Shown: one piece after another, positions 40,245-49,203 of the stretch | How the letters are laid out: the number at the start of each line of letters is the position of its first letter | Numbering within the stretch: position 1 is the first letter of the stretch | Origin: Stenotrophomonas sp. HITSZ_GD | Lineage (GTDB): Bacteria; Pseudomonadota; Gammaproteobacteria; Xanthomonadales; Xanthomonadaceae | DNA: 64,000 bases | Direction: 5' to 3' | Assembly (NCBI RefSeq): GCF_029543105.1 | Contig: NZ_JARQXB010000008.1 | Coordinates: 62,001-126,000, forward strand | Made by a program: the position numbers and the translations under genes | The notes under the pieces: model-generated | Database searches by the model: none | The model's input: the letters and a program-made list of their open reading frames with translations, nothing else | Told to the model about the DNA's origin: nothing

Positions 40245-41083
40245 GTGCAGCCATCGCCGCGGTGGTGGTGACCTACCGCAGCGCGGCCACCATCGACGAA
40301 TGCCTGTCGCGCCTGCGCGCGGCGGCCGAGGTGGCCGAGATCCGCGTGGTCGACAACGATTCGGACGACGACACGCTCGGCGTGGTGCAGCGGCATGCGA
40401 TCGAGGACGCGCGCGTGCACTTCATCGCCAACCCGGACAACCCCGGCTTCGCCACCGCCTGCAACCAGGGCGCGGCCGATTCGCAGGCGCCGTGGCTGGT
40501 GTTCATCAACCCGGACCTGATGGTGGCGCCCGATACGCTGGCGCGGCTGCGCGAGCGTGCCCAGTCGCTGCGCGTGCCCGCGCTGCTCGGCGTGGAGCAG
40601 GTGGACGAACACGGCCAGCCCGATGGCGCGGTGCGCCGCCGCGACCCGGACTTCGCCGCGATGCTGCGCGCCCCGCGCCGTGGCGCGCAGCTGGCGGTGC
40701 CGGCCGATCCCACGCAGCCGCTGCAGGTTGTGGAAGCCATCTCCGGGGCGCTGATGCTGATGCCGCGCAGCTTGTTCGAGGCGATCGGCGGCTGGGACGC
40801 CGGCTACCGCCTGCATGCCGAGGACCTGGACCTGTGCCGGCGCGCGCGCCTGGCCGGCGCGACGGTGGCGGTGGCCAACGACCTGCGCGTGGTGCACCTG
40901 CGCGGCGTATCCAGCCGCTCGCGGCCGTTCTTCGTGGAATGGCACAAGCACCGCGGGCTGTGGCGCTATTTCCGCAAGTTCGAGGCGCCGCGCCGCAGCT
41001 GGCCGGTGCGTGCCGGCGTCTGGCTGGCGATCTGGGCGCACGCGGCCGCGCAGGTGCCCCGCCTGCTGCGCCCGGCCGGCTAG
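40241..41083 (+). CDS. Family 2 glycosyltransferase (rhamnosyltransferase-like)
   Basis: This 280-residue GT-A fold enzyme of the WbbL/rhamnosyltransferase type has an N-terminal VVVTYRSAATIDECL, VVDNDSDDDT and the NPGFATACNQGA segment. The DxD position is INPDLMV (about 86-92), and EAISGALMLMPRSLFEAIGGWDAGYRLHAEDLDLCRRAR is the acceptor/catalytic region. The basic C-terminus may touch the membrane (about 255-275, VWLAIWAHAAAQ). It overlaps the previous gene by 4 bp with AGAGG just before its ATG, so it belongs to the xps transcript. The acceptor could be LPS, a polysaccharide or a secreted protein; none is shown here. Confidence 0.82.
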   Translation: MSAAIAAVVVTYRSAATIDECLSRLRAAAEVAEIRVVDNDSDDDTLGVVQRHAIEDARVHFIANPDNPGFATACNQGAADSQAPWLVFINPDLMVAPDTLARLRERAQSLRVPALLGVEQVDEHGQPDGAVRRRDPDFAAMLRAPRRGAQLAVPADPTQPLQVVEAISGALMLMPRSLFEAIGGWDAGYRLHAEDLDLCRRARLAGATVAVANDLRVVHLRGVSSRSRPFFVEWHKHRGLWRYFRKFEAPRRSWPVRAGVWLAIWAHAAAQVPRLLRPAG

Positions 41084-41121
41084 CGCCGCCGCACGCGCCG
41101 CCACCACGCCATCCGCCGGGC

Positions 41122-41127
41122 CATAAT
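41122..41127 (+). promoter_or_regulatory. Candidate leaderless -10 box of pncB (CATAAT)
   Basis: CATAAT lies 7 bp before the pncB ATG with no Shine-Dalgarno between them. It resembles the -10/start arrangement of pssA, xerD and nrdR. No clear -35 is present. Confidence 0.4.
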
Positions 41128-41134
41128 CAACGCC

Positions 41135-42319
41135 ATGATCATCACCTCGCTGCTCGACACCGACCTGTACAAATTCACCATGATGCAGGCGGTGCTGCAC
41201 CAGCACCCCGGCGCGCAGGTCGAATACCGCTTCAAGTGCCGCACGCCGGGCATCGACCTGGTGCAGTACCTGGACGAAATCTCCACCGAGATCGACCTGC
41301 TGTGCGAGCTGCGCTTCCAGCCCGACGAGCTGGCCTACCTGCGCGCGATGCGCTTCGTGAAGCCGGATTTCGTCGATTTCCTCGGCCTGTTCCACCTGGA
41401 TCGCAAGTACATCACGCTGCGCGCGTCCTCGCAGGTCGCCGGCGAGATCGAGCTGATCATCCGCGGGCCGTGGCTGCACACGATCCTGTTCGAGGTGCCG
41501 CTGCTGGCGATCATCAACGAGGTGTGGTTCCGCAACACCAGCCACCCGGATTTCGAGGAGGGCCGGCGGCGCCTGCAAGCCAAGATCGCGCGCCTGGCTT
41601 CGCCCGGCTACGAGGATTGCCGCGTGGCCGATTACGGCACGCGCCGGCGCTACTCGCGCCAGTGGCATGGCGAAATGCTGCCGCTGCTGCGCGAAGGCTG
41701 GGGCGAGCGCTTCGTCGGCACCAGCAACGTCTACTTCGCGCGGCGCTACGGCATGACCCCGCTGGGCACGATGGCGCACGAATACCTGCAGGCGTTCCAG
41801 GCGCTGGGCCCGCGCCTGCGCGATTCGCAGGTGGCGGCGCTGGAGTCGTGGGCGCGCGAGTACCGTGGCGACCTGGGCATCGCGCTGTCGGACGTGGTGG
41901 GGCTGGATGCCTTCCTGCGCGATTTCGACCTGTACTTCTGCAAGCTCTTCGACGGCATGCGCCACGACTCGGGCGACCCGTTCGTGTGGGGCGAGCGCAT
42001 CCTGGACCACCTGCAGCAGCACCGCGTGGACCCGCGCAGCAAGGTGCTGGTCTTCAGCGATGGCCTGAACATCGAGAAGGTGATGCAGCTGTACGACCAC
42101 TTCAAGGGGCGCTGCCGGCTCTCCTTCGGGGTGGGCACGCACCTGACCAACGACCTGGGCCCCACGCCGTTGCAGATCGTCATCAAGATGGTCCGCTGCA
42201 ACGGCCAGCCGGTGGCCAAGCTGAGCGATTCCCCCGGCAAGAGCATGTGCGACGACCCCGGCTACCTGCGCTACCTGCGCCAGGTCTTCGAGGTCGAGGA
42301 CAGCCCCGAGGACAGGTGA
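41135..42319 (+). CDS. pncB: Nicotinate phosphoribosyltransferase
   Basis: PncB makes nicotinate mononucleotide from nicotinate and PRPP in the NAD salvage (Preiss-Handler) pathway, with optional ATP coupling. The 394-residue length matches the E. coli/Salmonella type. It has the family opening [17 protein letters not shown], the [27 protein letters not shown] segment containing His215 (the expected phospho-histidine position by motif), and [12 protein letters not shown] and VFSDGLNI near the phosphate-binding part. It stands between the xps and bcs operons and does not appear linked to either. Confidence 0.96.
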   Translation: MIITSLLDTDLYKFTMMQAVLHQHPGAQVEYRFKCRTPGIDLVQYLDEISTEIDLLCELRFQPDELAYLRAMRFVKPDFVDFLGLFHLDRKYITLRASSQVAGEIELIIRGPWLHTILFEVPLLAIINEVWFRNTSHPDFEEGRRRLQAKIARLASPGYEDCRVADYGTRRRYSRQWHGEMLPLLREGWGERFVGTSNVYFARRYGMTPLGTMAHEYLQAFQALGPRLRDSQVAALESWAREYRGDLGIALSDVVGLDAFLRDFDLYFCKLFDGMRHDSGDPFVWGERILDHLQQHRVDPRSKVLVFSDGLNIEKVMQLYDHFKGRCRLSFGVGTHLTNDLGPTPLQIVIKMVRCNGQPVAKLSDSPGKSMCDDPGYLRYLRQVFEVEDSPEDR

Positions 42320-42427
42320 CGCTCGGCGGCGATTTCTGCCGCGCGAGGGCGGGGCGAGGTGATTTTTCGCACCTGGTTCGGGTAAAGTGCGATCCAATTC
42401 TCAATTGTGCGCTGCACAGCGTCGTGT

Positions 42428-42444
42428 TTGGCACCGCGCTTGCA
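42428..42444 (+). promoter_or_regulatory. Sigma-54 (RpoN) promoter upstream of the cellulose operon
   Basis: TTGGCACCGCGCTTGCA matches the -24/-12 consensus YTGGCACGrNNNTTGCW at all but one defined position. The invariant GG (42430-42431) and GC (42442-42443) are separated by exactly 10 bp. Transcription would start near 42455, about 50 bp before bcsD. The region upstream (42390-42427) is AT-richer, with AATTCTCAATT, and might hold an activator site. A sigma-54 promoter needs an enhancer-binding protein; FleQ-type regulators are known activators of cellulose genes in pseudomonads. Confidence 0.75.
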
Positions 42445-42504
42445 TCTGTTCCACCTGTGCCGGGGCATGATGCCGGTGCAAACCCCACGCAGCACGGTTC
42501 AGGC

Positions 42505-42960
42505 ATGACTTCGTTCGATCCTTCAACGCTGTTTCGCGCCCGCGGCTGTTCCCGGCAGTGGCTTGGCTTCGTCCGCGCCCTGGCCGAAGAGTTCGCCGCC
42601 GAACTCCCCGATCACGAACTGGCCACCTTGATGGCCCGTATCGGGCGCCGCTTTGCCCACCGCCATCCGATCGGCGAGTGCGTGGCGCTGGGCGAGGTGG
42701 AGGCGGCGGCCAACCGGATCTGGGGCGAGGTCGAGTGGGGGCAGTGCCGCATGGAGGAGCAGGCCGGGAGCGTGGAGATCACCCATGCCGCCGCGCCGCT
42801 CGCCGTGGCCCTGCCCGGCATGGACTGGAGCGATGGCTTCCTGGCCGGCGTGTACGAGGGGTGGTTCCAACAGCTGGGGATGCTGGCGGGGTTGACGGTC
42901 AACGCCGAACGCTCGCCGGCACCGGACCTGCGCCGGCTGCGGCTGGCGCGGGCGGTGTAG
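42505..42960 (+). CDS. bcsD: Cellulose synthase subunit D (BcsD-like)
   Basis: This 151-residue protein matches the BcsD pattern: ELPDHELATLMARIGRRFA, a middle EVEAAANRIWGEVEWGQCRMEE and a final FLAGVYEGWFQQLGMLAG. In Komagataeibacter, BcsD forms periplasmic octamers that guide glucan chains into ordered ribbons. No signal peptide is visible here. It is the first gene after the sigma-54 promoter, which argues that it belongs to the bcs operon. The spacer to the next gene is 28 bp. The start (MTSFDPSTLF) has only a weak ribosome site. Confidence 0.78.
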   Translation: MTSFDPSTLFRARGCSRQWLGFVRALAEEFAAELPDHELATLMARIGRRFAHRHPIGECVALGEVEAAANRIWGEVEWGQCRMEEQAGSVEITHAAAPLAVALPGMDWSDGFLAGVYEGWFQQLGMLAGLTVNAERSPAPDLRRLRLARAV

Positions 42961-42988
42961 GCGCGGCGTTTACATCTTGGGGGCAACA

Positions 42989-43405
42989 ATGAACGACAAG
43001 CACAAGCAGACACAGGACGAAGCCTTCGACGACGTCGACCGCCTGTTCGCGCGCCTGGGAAGCAAGGGCGCCGACGAGTACCGCGATTTCGTGCCCGGCC
43101 GGCTGCCCGCCCGCGAGGCCGCTGCGCCGGCAACGCCGGCGCCGGCGGTGGAGACGGCCGAAGCGGTGGACGTGCCGGCCGCGGCCGCGGTCGAGCCGCC
43201 CGCCTTGCCGGTGCCGCCACCGTCGCCGCCGATCCTGGCGTCGATCCGGCCGCTGCGGGCCGAGGCGGCGGCGTCGCAGGTGCAGGTGCAACCACGTCCG
43301 GCGGGGGCGCCGGCGACCGAACTGGACGCGCTGTTCCAGCGTTTGCTGCAGGCCGATGCCGCGCCCGCGGCTGCCGGCCCGCTGCGGCGCATGTTCGGCC
43401 GCTGA
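42989..43405 (+). CDS. Small proline-rich cellulose accessory protein (BcsP-like)
   Basis: This 138-residue cytoplasmic protein has an N-terminal helix EAFDDVDRLFARLGSKGADEYRDF and a long Ala/Pro-rich middle (about 38-95). The C-terminal helix is ATELDALFQRLLQADAA ... GPLRRMFGR. Short proline-rich proteins with a terminal LF-type helix are common before bcsA and have been named BcsP; the sequence-level match is only by pattern. GGGGGC lies 6 bp before the ATG. Its role in cellulose assembly is unknown. Confidence 0.55.
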   Translation: MNDKHKQTQDEAFDDVDRLFARLGSKGADEYRDFVPGRLPAREAAAPATPAPAVETAEAVDVPAAAAVEPPALPVPPPSPPILASIRPLRAEAAASQVQVQPRPAGAPATELDALFQRLLQADAAPAAAGPLRRMFGR

Positions 43406-43487
43406 AGCGGCGGGCCGGGCGAGGGCCCGGTGGAACTGAGAGAGCGGCGCGACCGCGCGCCACGGATGCTGTCATAAGGAACGATTG

Positions 43488-45632
43488 ATGAGTATCGCCA
43501 CCGCGCCGCGTCCCGGCACGCTGTTGCCCAGGCTCGCGACCTGGACGCTCTGGCTGCTGGGCGCGCTGCTGCTGGTCTTCGTGGTGGCGGTGCCGATGGA
43601 CGTGGCCCAGCAGATGATCTTCTCGGCCGTGCTGTTCGTGGTGGCGCTGTTCCTGCGCCGCCGCGGCGGGCGCGTGGTCGTGCTGATGATGATGGGCATG
43701 TCGCTGGCGGTGTCCTCGCGCTACATGTGGTGGCGCCTGACCGAGACCATGGGCGTGGGCGGGGTGGTTGACCTGGTGCTGGGCCTGGGGCTGGTGGGCG
43801 CGGAGCTGTACGCGTTCCTGATCCTGGTGCTGGGCTTCTTCCAGGTGCTGTGGCCGCTGAACCGCAAGCCGGTGCCGCTGCCGGCCGACCAGCGCGACTG
43901 GCCCACGGTGGACGTGTTCATCCCGACCTACAACGAGCCGCTGTCGGTGGTGCGTACCACCGTGCTGGCCGCCACGGTGATGGACTGGCCCTCGGACAAG
44001 ATCAACGTGCACGTACTCGACGACGGCCGCCGGCCGGAGTTCCGCGAGTTCTGCGAGCAGGTCGGCGTGCACTACGTCACCCGCACCAATAACTTCCACG
44101 CCAAGGCCGGCAACATCAATGCCGCGCTGAAGAAGGCCAAGGGCGAATACGTCGCCATCTTCGACTGTGACCACATTCCCACGCGCTCCTTCCTGCAGGT
44201 GGCGATGGGCTGGTTCCTGCGCGATCCCAAGCTGGCGGTCGTGCAGACCCCGCACTATTTCTTCTCCGCCGACCCGTTCGAGCGCAACCTGGGCACGCAT
44301 GGCAAGGTGCCCAACGAGGGCGAGCTGTTCTACGGCCTGCTGCAGGACGGCAACGACCAGTGGGACGCCACGTTCTTCTGCGGCTCGTGCACGGTGATCA
44401 AGCGCGGCCCGCTGGACGAGATCGGCGGGGTGGCGGTGGAAACGGTGACCGAGGACGCGCACACCGCGTTGAAGCTGCATCGCCGCGGTTACCGCAGCGC
44501 GTACCTGGCCATTCCGCAGGCCGCCGGCCTGGCCACCGAAAGCCTTTCGGGCCACGTGGCGCAGCGCATCCGCTGGGCGCGCGGCATGGCGCAGATCGCG
44601 CGCCTGGACAACCCGCTGCTCGGCAAGGGCCTGCGCCTCTCGCAACGGCTGTGCTACGCCAACGCGATGCTGCACTTCTTCTACGGGTTGCCGCGCATCA
44701 TCTACCTGACCGCGCCGCTGGCCTTCCTGTTCTTCGGCGCGCACGTCATCCACGCCTCGGCGCTGATGATCCTGGCCTACGCGCTGCCGCACATCCTGCA
44801 GGCCAACCTGACCAACATCCGCGTGCAGGGCAAGTACCGCCACCTGCTGTGGAACGAGGTCTACGAGACCACGCTGGCGTGGTACATCCTGCGCCCGACG
44901 CTGGTGTCCTTCATCAATCCCAAGCTGGGCAAGTTCAACGTGACGCCCAAGGGCGGCCTGGTGAAGCGCGGCTACTTCGATTCGCAGATCGCCAAGCCCT
45001 ACCTGTTCCTGCTGGTGCTGAACCTGGCCGGCATCGCGGCGGGCATCATGCGCTGGAGCTTCGCCAGCGACACCGGCGAGCTGCACACCATCTGGTTCAA
45101 CCTGGGCTGGACGGTCTATAACATGCTGCTGCTCGGCGCGACCATCGCCACCGCCAGCGAGACCCGCCAGGTGCGCCGCTCGCACCGCGTGCCGCTGGAT
45201 GCGCCGGTAAGCGTGCGCCTGCCCGACGACACGCTGCTGGAGGGCCGCACGGTCAACTTCTCCACCGGCGGCATGGCGATCCGCCTGAACCAGCCGCAGC
45301 CGATCGAGCCCGGCCTGCAGGTGCAGATCGGCCTGCGCCATCGCGGCGTGGAGCAGCCGCTGCCAGCCGTCGTGCGGCACGACCGCGATGGCCAGATCAG
45401 CATCGAGTTCACGCAGATGGACCTGGAGCAGGAGCGCTGGCTGGTCGCGTGCACCTTCGCGCGCGCCGACCTGTGGCTGGGCCAGTGGGGCCAGCACGAT
45501 CGCGATTCGTTCCTGCGCTCGGTCGGCCAGGTGCTCGGGGCGAGCATGCGCGGCTTCCGCAAGCTCGGCGAGCACAGTGTGAACAGCCTGCGCCGCGGCT
45601 TCCGCCCGGTTGGCCACGAAGAGGGCGCGTGA
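43488..45632 (+). CDS. bcsA: Cellulose synthase catalytic subunit BcsA (UDP-forming)
   Basis: This inner-membrane processive GT2 enzyme polymerises UDP-glucose to beta-1,4-glucan and extrudes it. The 714-residue protein has N-terminal membrane helices, then IPTYNEP with DD, D226-C-D228 (metal binding), T321-E-D323 (catalytic base) and Q359-R-I-R-W363. More membrane helices follow. The C-terminal PilZ domain has R563-R-S-H-R567 and NFSTGG, the RxxxR...(D/N)xSxxG c-di-GMP-binding motif, so activity is likely c-di-GMP-activated. The ATG follows TAAGGA; a TTG one codon earlier is an alternative. The stop and the likely bcsB start are 2 bp apart. Confidence 0.97.
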   Translation: MSIATAPRPGTLLPRLATWTLWLLGALLLVFVVAVPMDVAQQMIFSAVLFVVALFLRRRGGRVVVLMMMGMSLAVSSRYMWWRLTETMGVGGVVDLVLGLGLVGAELYAFLILVLGFFQVLWPLNRKPVPLPADQRDWPTVDVFIPTYNEPLSVVRTTVLAATVMDWPSDKINVHVLDDGRRPEFREFCEQVGVHYVTRTNNFHAKAGNINAALKKAKGEYVAIFDCDHIPTRSFLQVAMGWFLRDPKLAVVQTPHYFFSADPFERNLGTHGKVPNEGELFYGLLQDGNDQWDATFFCGSCTVIKRGPLDEIGGVAVETVTEDAHTALKLHRRGYRSAYLAIPQAAGLATESLSGHVAQRIRWARGMAQIARLDNPLLGKGLRLSQRLCYANAMLHFFYGLPRIIYLTAPLAFLFFGAHVIHASALMILAYALPHILQANLTNIRVQGKYRHLLWNEVYETTLAWYILRPTLVSFINPKLGKFNVTPKGGLVKRGYFDSQIAKPYLFLLVLNLAGIAAGIMRWSFASDTGELHTIWFNLGWTVYNMLLLGATIATASETRQVRRSHRVPLDAPVSVRLPDDTLLEGRTVNFSTGGMAIRLNQPQPIEPGLQVQIGLRHRGVEQPLPAVVRHDRDGQISIEFTQMDLEQERWLVACTFARADLWLGQWGQHDRDSFLRSVGQVLGASMRGFRKLGEHSVNSLRRGFRPVGHEEGA

Positions 45633-45634
45633 GC

Positions 45635-48016
45635 ATGCCCGCCTCCGTCGTTCCTCCTCCTTTGAACAAGATGATCCCGATGCGACTCGTATCCGCCACC
45701 GCCGCCTGCCTGTTGACCGTGGCGGCGGGCCTGGCCTGCGCGCAGCCCGCGCCCACGCCCGCGCCCGCCCAGGACCCCGCCGCGCAGAACGCGCAGGCCG
45801 CCCCCGCGGTGGCGGGCCTGCCCGATGCGCTGGCCACGCCGCCGGCTTCGGCGAGCACGCGCACGCAAACCCTGCGCGAGCTGGGCATCGATTACGAGAT
45901 CACCTTGCGCGGCATCCACGGCAACGCCGGCGTGCCCTTCGGCGTGCGCGCCGACGAGCTGGTCAGCGCTGCGCAGCTGCACCTGCGCTACAGCTACTCG
46001 CCTTCGCTGCTGCCGGACCTCTCGCACCTGAAGGTGACGGTCAACGGCGTCACCGTGGCCACGCTGCCCACGCCGCCGGCCGATGCCGGCAAGGCGTTGA
46101 GCGCCGATATCCCCATCGACCCGCGCGTGGTCTCGGACTACAACCAGATCAACCTGGAGCTGATCGGCCACTACACCCGCGATTGCGAGGACCCGGATCA
46201 CACCAGCCTGTGGGCGAACGTGGATGCGGCCAACAGCTCGCTGAGCCTGACCACCACGCCGGTGGCGCTGGCCGACAACCTCGCCATGCTGCCGGTGCCG
46301 TTCTTCGACGAGCACGACGTGCGCGCGCTGAGCCTGCCGTTCCATTTCGCCCAGCGGCCGGACCTGGCGACGCTGCAGGCCGCCGGCATCGTGTCCTCGT
46401 GGTTCGGCGCGTTGGCCGGCTACCGCGGTGCCAGCTTCCCGGTGTCCACCGGCGCGCTGCCGGCCTCGGGCAACGCGGTGGTGTTCGCCACGCCCGATTC
46501 GCTGCCCACCCTGCTGGCCGGCGTGCCCGGTTCGCTGCCGGACATCCACGGGCCGACGGTGGCGGTGATCGCCCACCCCGCCGATCCGAACGCCAAGCTG
46601 CTGCTGGTGCTGGGCCGCAACGCCAGCGAGCTGGCCAAGGCCGCCACCGCGCTGGCGCTGCGCGCGCCGCTCACCGGGGCGATCGCGCCGATCGGCGATC
46701 TGGCCCAGCCCGAGCCGCGCAAGCCCTATGACGCGCCCAAATGGGTGAGCAGCGAGCGTGCGGTGTACTTCCGCGAACTGGTGGACCGCCCCGAGCGCCT
46801 GAACGTCACCGGCTACCACCCGGACCTGATCCGCGTCGGCCTGCAGCTGCCGCCCGATCTGTTCGTGTGGCGCAGCGACGGCATCCCCGTCTCGCTGAAG
46901 TACCGCTACACCGTGCCGCAGGCCAACGACCAGTCGGCGCTGAACATCAGCATCAATGACAACTTCGTCACCACGCTGCCGTTGAACGGCCATCCGTATG
47001 CCGAATCGTTGCCGCTGCGCTGGTGGCGCGGGCTGGGCGAGCGCGGCGCGATGCCGATCCGCCAGGACCTGGAACTGCCGACCGGCACGTTCTCGGCCAA
47101 CAGCCAGCTGCGCTTCCACTTCTTCTTCGACCGCCCGCAGGCCGAGGCGTGCAAGAACACGTTCCCGGACGTGTCGGCCGCGATCGATGCCGATTCGAGC
47201 ATCGACCTGAGCGATTTCCCGCACTACATGGCGATGCCCAACCTGGCCGCGTTCGGTAATGCGGGCTTCCCGTTCACCCGCCTGGCCGACCTGTCCGAAT
47301 CGGCGATCGTGCTGCCGGACAACCCGGGCGAGGCCGATTACGCCAACGTGCTCAACCTGCTGGGCAAGCTGGGCGCGGCCACCGGCTACCCGACCCTGCG
47401 CGTGGCGCTGGCCACGCCGGCCGAGGCCAAGCAGCGCGACGCCGACCGCGACCTGATCGTGCTCGGCTCGCCGGCGACCCAGCCGCTGCTGCGCGAATGG
47501 GCGCAGCAGTTGCCGGTGAGCCAGGGCAACAACAGCCGCCGCCTTCGCCTGACCGACTGGTTGCTCGACAAGCTGCCGGGCTTCCTGTCCTTCGACGCGC
47601 GCCGCACCGACCTGCCGACGACCGCCGAGGTCAGCATCACCCCGCAGCCGGACGACGTGCTGCTGATGGGCCTGCAATCCCCGCTGGACGGCGACCGCAG
47701 CGTGGTCGTGCTGCAGGCCGATGACCCCAGCAACCTCGCGCGCTTGTTCCAGGCCTGGGATGACCCGGTACGCCTGGCCAAGTTCCAGGGCAGCGTGGTG
47801 CTGCTGCAGCAGGACAAGGTCACCAGCCTGGCGGGCAACCAGACCTACTACATCGGCCACCTGCCGCTGCCGACCTGGCTGCGCTGGTACTTCTCCAACC
47901 ATCCGATCTGGCTGGCGGTATCGGTGATCGCGCTGTGCCTGTTGCTGGCGCTGGCCGCGCGCGTGCTGCTGCGCCTGCATTCGGCGATCCGCCTGCGCGA
48001 GGGGCGCGGCAAGTGA
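45635..48016 (+). CDS. bcsB: Cellulose synthase periplasmic subunit BcsB
   Basis: BcsB is a periplasmic, membrane-anchored partner of BcsA that guides the glucan across the periplasm. The product has a signal peptide (MRLVSATAACLLTVAAGLACAQP), a Pro/Ala spacer and repeating carbohydrate-binding and flavodoxin-like domains (LRYSYSPSLLPDLSHLKVTVNG; LNISINDNFV). One C-terminal membrane helix is LAVSVIALCLLLALAARVLL, followed by a basic tail. I placed the start at 45635 because GAAGAGG lies upstream. ATGs at 45671 or 45680 would start nearer the signal peptide and are plausible. The stop overlaps bcsZ by 4 bp. Confidence 0.95.
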   Translation: MPASVVPPPLNKMIPMRLVSATAACLLTVAAGLACAQPAPTPAPAQDPAAQNAQAAPAVAGLPDALATPPASASTRTQTLRELGIDYEITLRGIHGNAGVPFGVRADELVSAAQLHLRYSYSPSLLPDLSHLKVTVNGVTVATLPTPPADAGKALSADIPIDPRVVSDYNQINLELIGHYTRDCEDPDHTSLWANVDAANSSLSLTTTPVALADNLAMLPVPFFDEHDVRALSLPFHFAQRPDLATLQAAGIVSSWFGALAGYRGASFPVSTGALPASGNAVVFATPDSLPTLLAGVPGSLPDIHGPTVAVIAHPADPNAKLLLVLGRNASELAKAATALALRAPLTGAIAPIGDLAQPEPRKPYDAPKWVSSERAVYFRELVDRPERLNVTGYHPDLIRVGLQLPPDLFVWRSDGIPVSLKYRYTVPQANDQSALNISINDNFVTTLPLNGHPYAESLPLRWWRGLGERGAMPIRQDLELPTGTFSANSQLRFHFFFDRPQAEACKNTFPDVSAAIDADSSIDLSDFPHYMAMPNLAAFGNAGFPFTRLADLSESAIVLPDNPGEADYANVLNLLGKLGAATGYPTLRVALATPAEAKQRDADRDLIVLGSPATQPLLREWAQQLPVSQGNNSRRLRLTDWLLDKLPGFLSFDARRTDLPTTAEVSITPQPDDVLLMGLQSPLDGDRSVVVLQADDPSNLARLFQAWDDPVRLAKFQGSVVLLQQDKVTSLAGNQTYYIGHLPLPTWLRWYFSNHPIWLAVSVIALCLLLALAARVLLRLHSAIRLREGRGK

Positions 48017-49203
48017 TCCAAGGCGCACCGCCGCATGACCCCGCGCGCCGCCGCTGGCTCGCAGGTACGCTCGCCCTGGCCGCCGGCGCTGTCGCTTCGC
48101 GCGTCGGGGCGGTGAGCCTGCCGCCGTGCCCGCCGGCCGCGCCGTGGCCGTACTGGCAGGCCTTCGCCGCCAAGCACGTGCAGCCCGATGGCCGCGTGGT
48201 GGATTTCGCCACGCCCGACCAGCGCAGCACCTCCGAAGGGCAGTCCTACGGGCTGTTCTTCGCGCTGGTGAACAACGACCAGCCGCTGTTCGAGCGCATC
48301 CTCGGCTGGACGCGCCAGAACCTGATGGACGGGCGCCCTTACGAGCGCTTGCCCGCCTGGCTGTGGGGCCGCGCGCCCGACGGGCAGTGGCGCGTGCTCG
48401 ATGAGAACAACGCCACCGATTCGGACCTGTGGATCTCCTACTGTCTGCTGGAAGCCGGCCGGTTGTGGGGCCGCGCCGGCTACGTGAGCGCCGGGCTGCG
48501 CAAGTTGCAACTGGTGCGCGAGCAGGTGCTGGCGCAGGTGCCGGGCCTGGGCCAGATGCTGCTGCCCGGGCGCGCCGGTTTCCATACCGGTTCGCGCTGG
48601 ACGTTCAATCCCTCCTACGTGCCGCTGCAACTGTTGCGGCGCTTTGCCTCGGCCGACCCCAAGGGGCCGTGGAAGGCACTGGTCGGCGGCAGCGCGCGGA
48701 TGATCTCCGGCAGCGCGCCGGTGGGCTTTGCGGCCGACTGGATCGGCTGGGACGGCCGCGCATTCGGCGTGGACCCGGCCAAGGGACCGATCGGCGGCTA
48801 CGACGCCATCCGCGTCTACCTGTGGGCGGGCATGCTCGACGCCGCCGACCCGCTGCGCGCCAACCTGCTGCGCGACCTCTCCGGCCCGGCGCAGATGCTG
48901 AAGGCGCAGGGCACGTTCGCCGAGAAGATCGACGTGGCGCGTGGCGTGGGCACCGGCAGCGCGCCGGTCGGCTTCGCCGCCGCGCTGCTGCCGTACCTCA
49001 GTGCGCTCGGCGAGGACGCCCTGCTCAAGACCCAGCAAGCGCGCATCCCCGCCGCCGGACAGGCCGCGGCCAACGCGCTGCCCTACTACGAGCGCAACCT
49101 GGTGCTGTTCGGCCAGGGCTGGCTCGAAAACCGTTACCGTTTTGCCGCAGACGGGCGCCTGCTGCCTGCCTGGAGACTGAAACCATGCTCCGCCACAACC
49201 TGA
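48013..49203 (+). CDS. bcsZ: Periplasmic endoglucanase BcsZ (GH8)
   Basis: This endo-beta-1,4-glucanase of family 8 trims nascent cellulose. The 396-residue product contains TSEGQSYGLFFAL, whose Glu is the expected general acid, and ENNATDSDLWISYCLLEAG, whose Asp residues belong to the family active site. A later YDAIRVYLWAGM is also typical. The start is a GTG overlapping the bcsB stop (GTGA). The leader RRRWLAGTLALAAGAVAS has an RR-x-W-L core like a Tat signal. The end overlaps bcsC by 19 bp. Confidence 0.95.
   Translation: MIQGAPPHDPARRRWLAGTLALAAGAVASRVGAVSLPPCPPAAPWPYWQAFAAKHVQPDGRVVDFATPDQRSTSEGQSYGLFFALVNNDQPLFERILGWTRQNLMDGRPYERLPAWLWGRAPDGQWRVLDENNATDSDLWISYCLLEAGRLWGRAGYVSAGLRKLQLVREQVLAQVPGLGQMLLPGRAGFHTGSRWTFNPSYVPLQLLRRFASADPKGPWKALVGGSARMISGSAPVGFAADWIGWDGRAFGVDPAKGPIGGYDAIRVYLWAGMLDAADPLRANLLRDLSGPAQMLKAQGTFAEKIDVARGVGTGSAPVGFAAALLPYLSALGEDALLKTQQARIPAAGQAAANALPYYERNLVLFGQGWLENRYRFAADGRLLPAWRLKPCSATT

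Noticed and set aside
42612-45617. A 1001-codon open frame on the minus strand across bcsD-bcsA
   Set aside because: It crosses several genes of a coherent operon and shows only His/Gln/Arg/Ala-rich shadow sequence.
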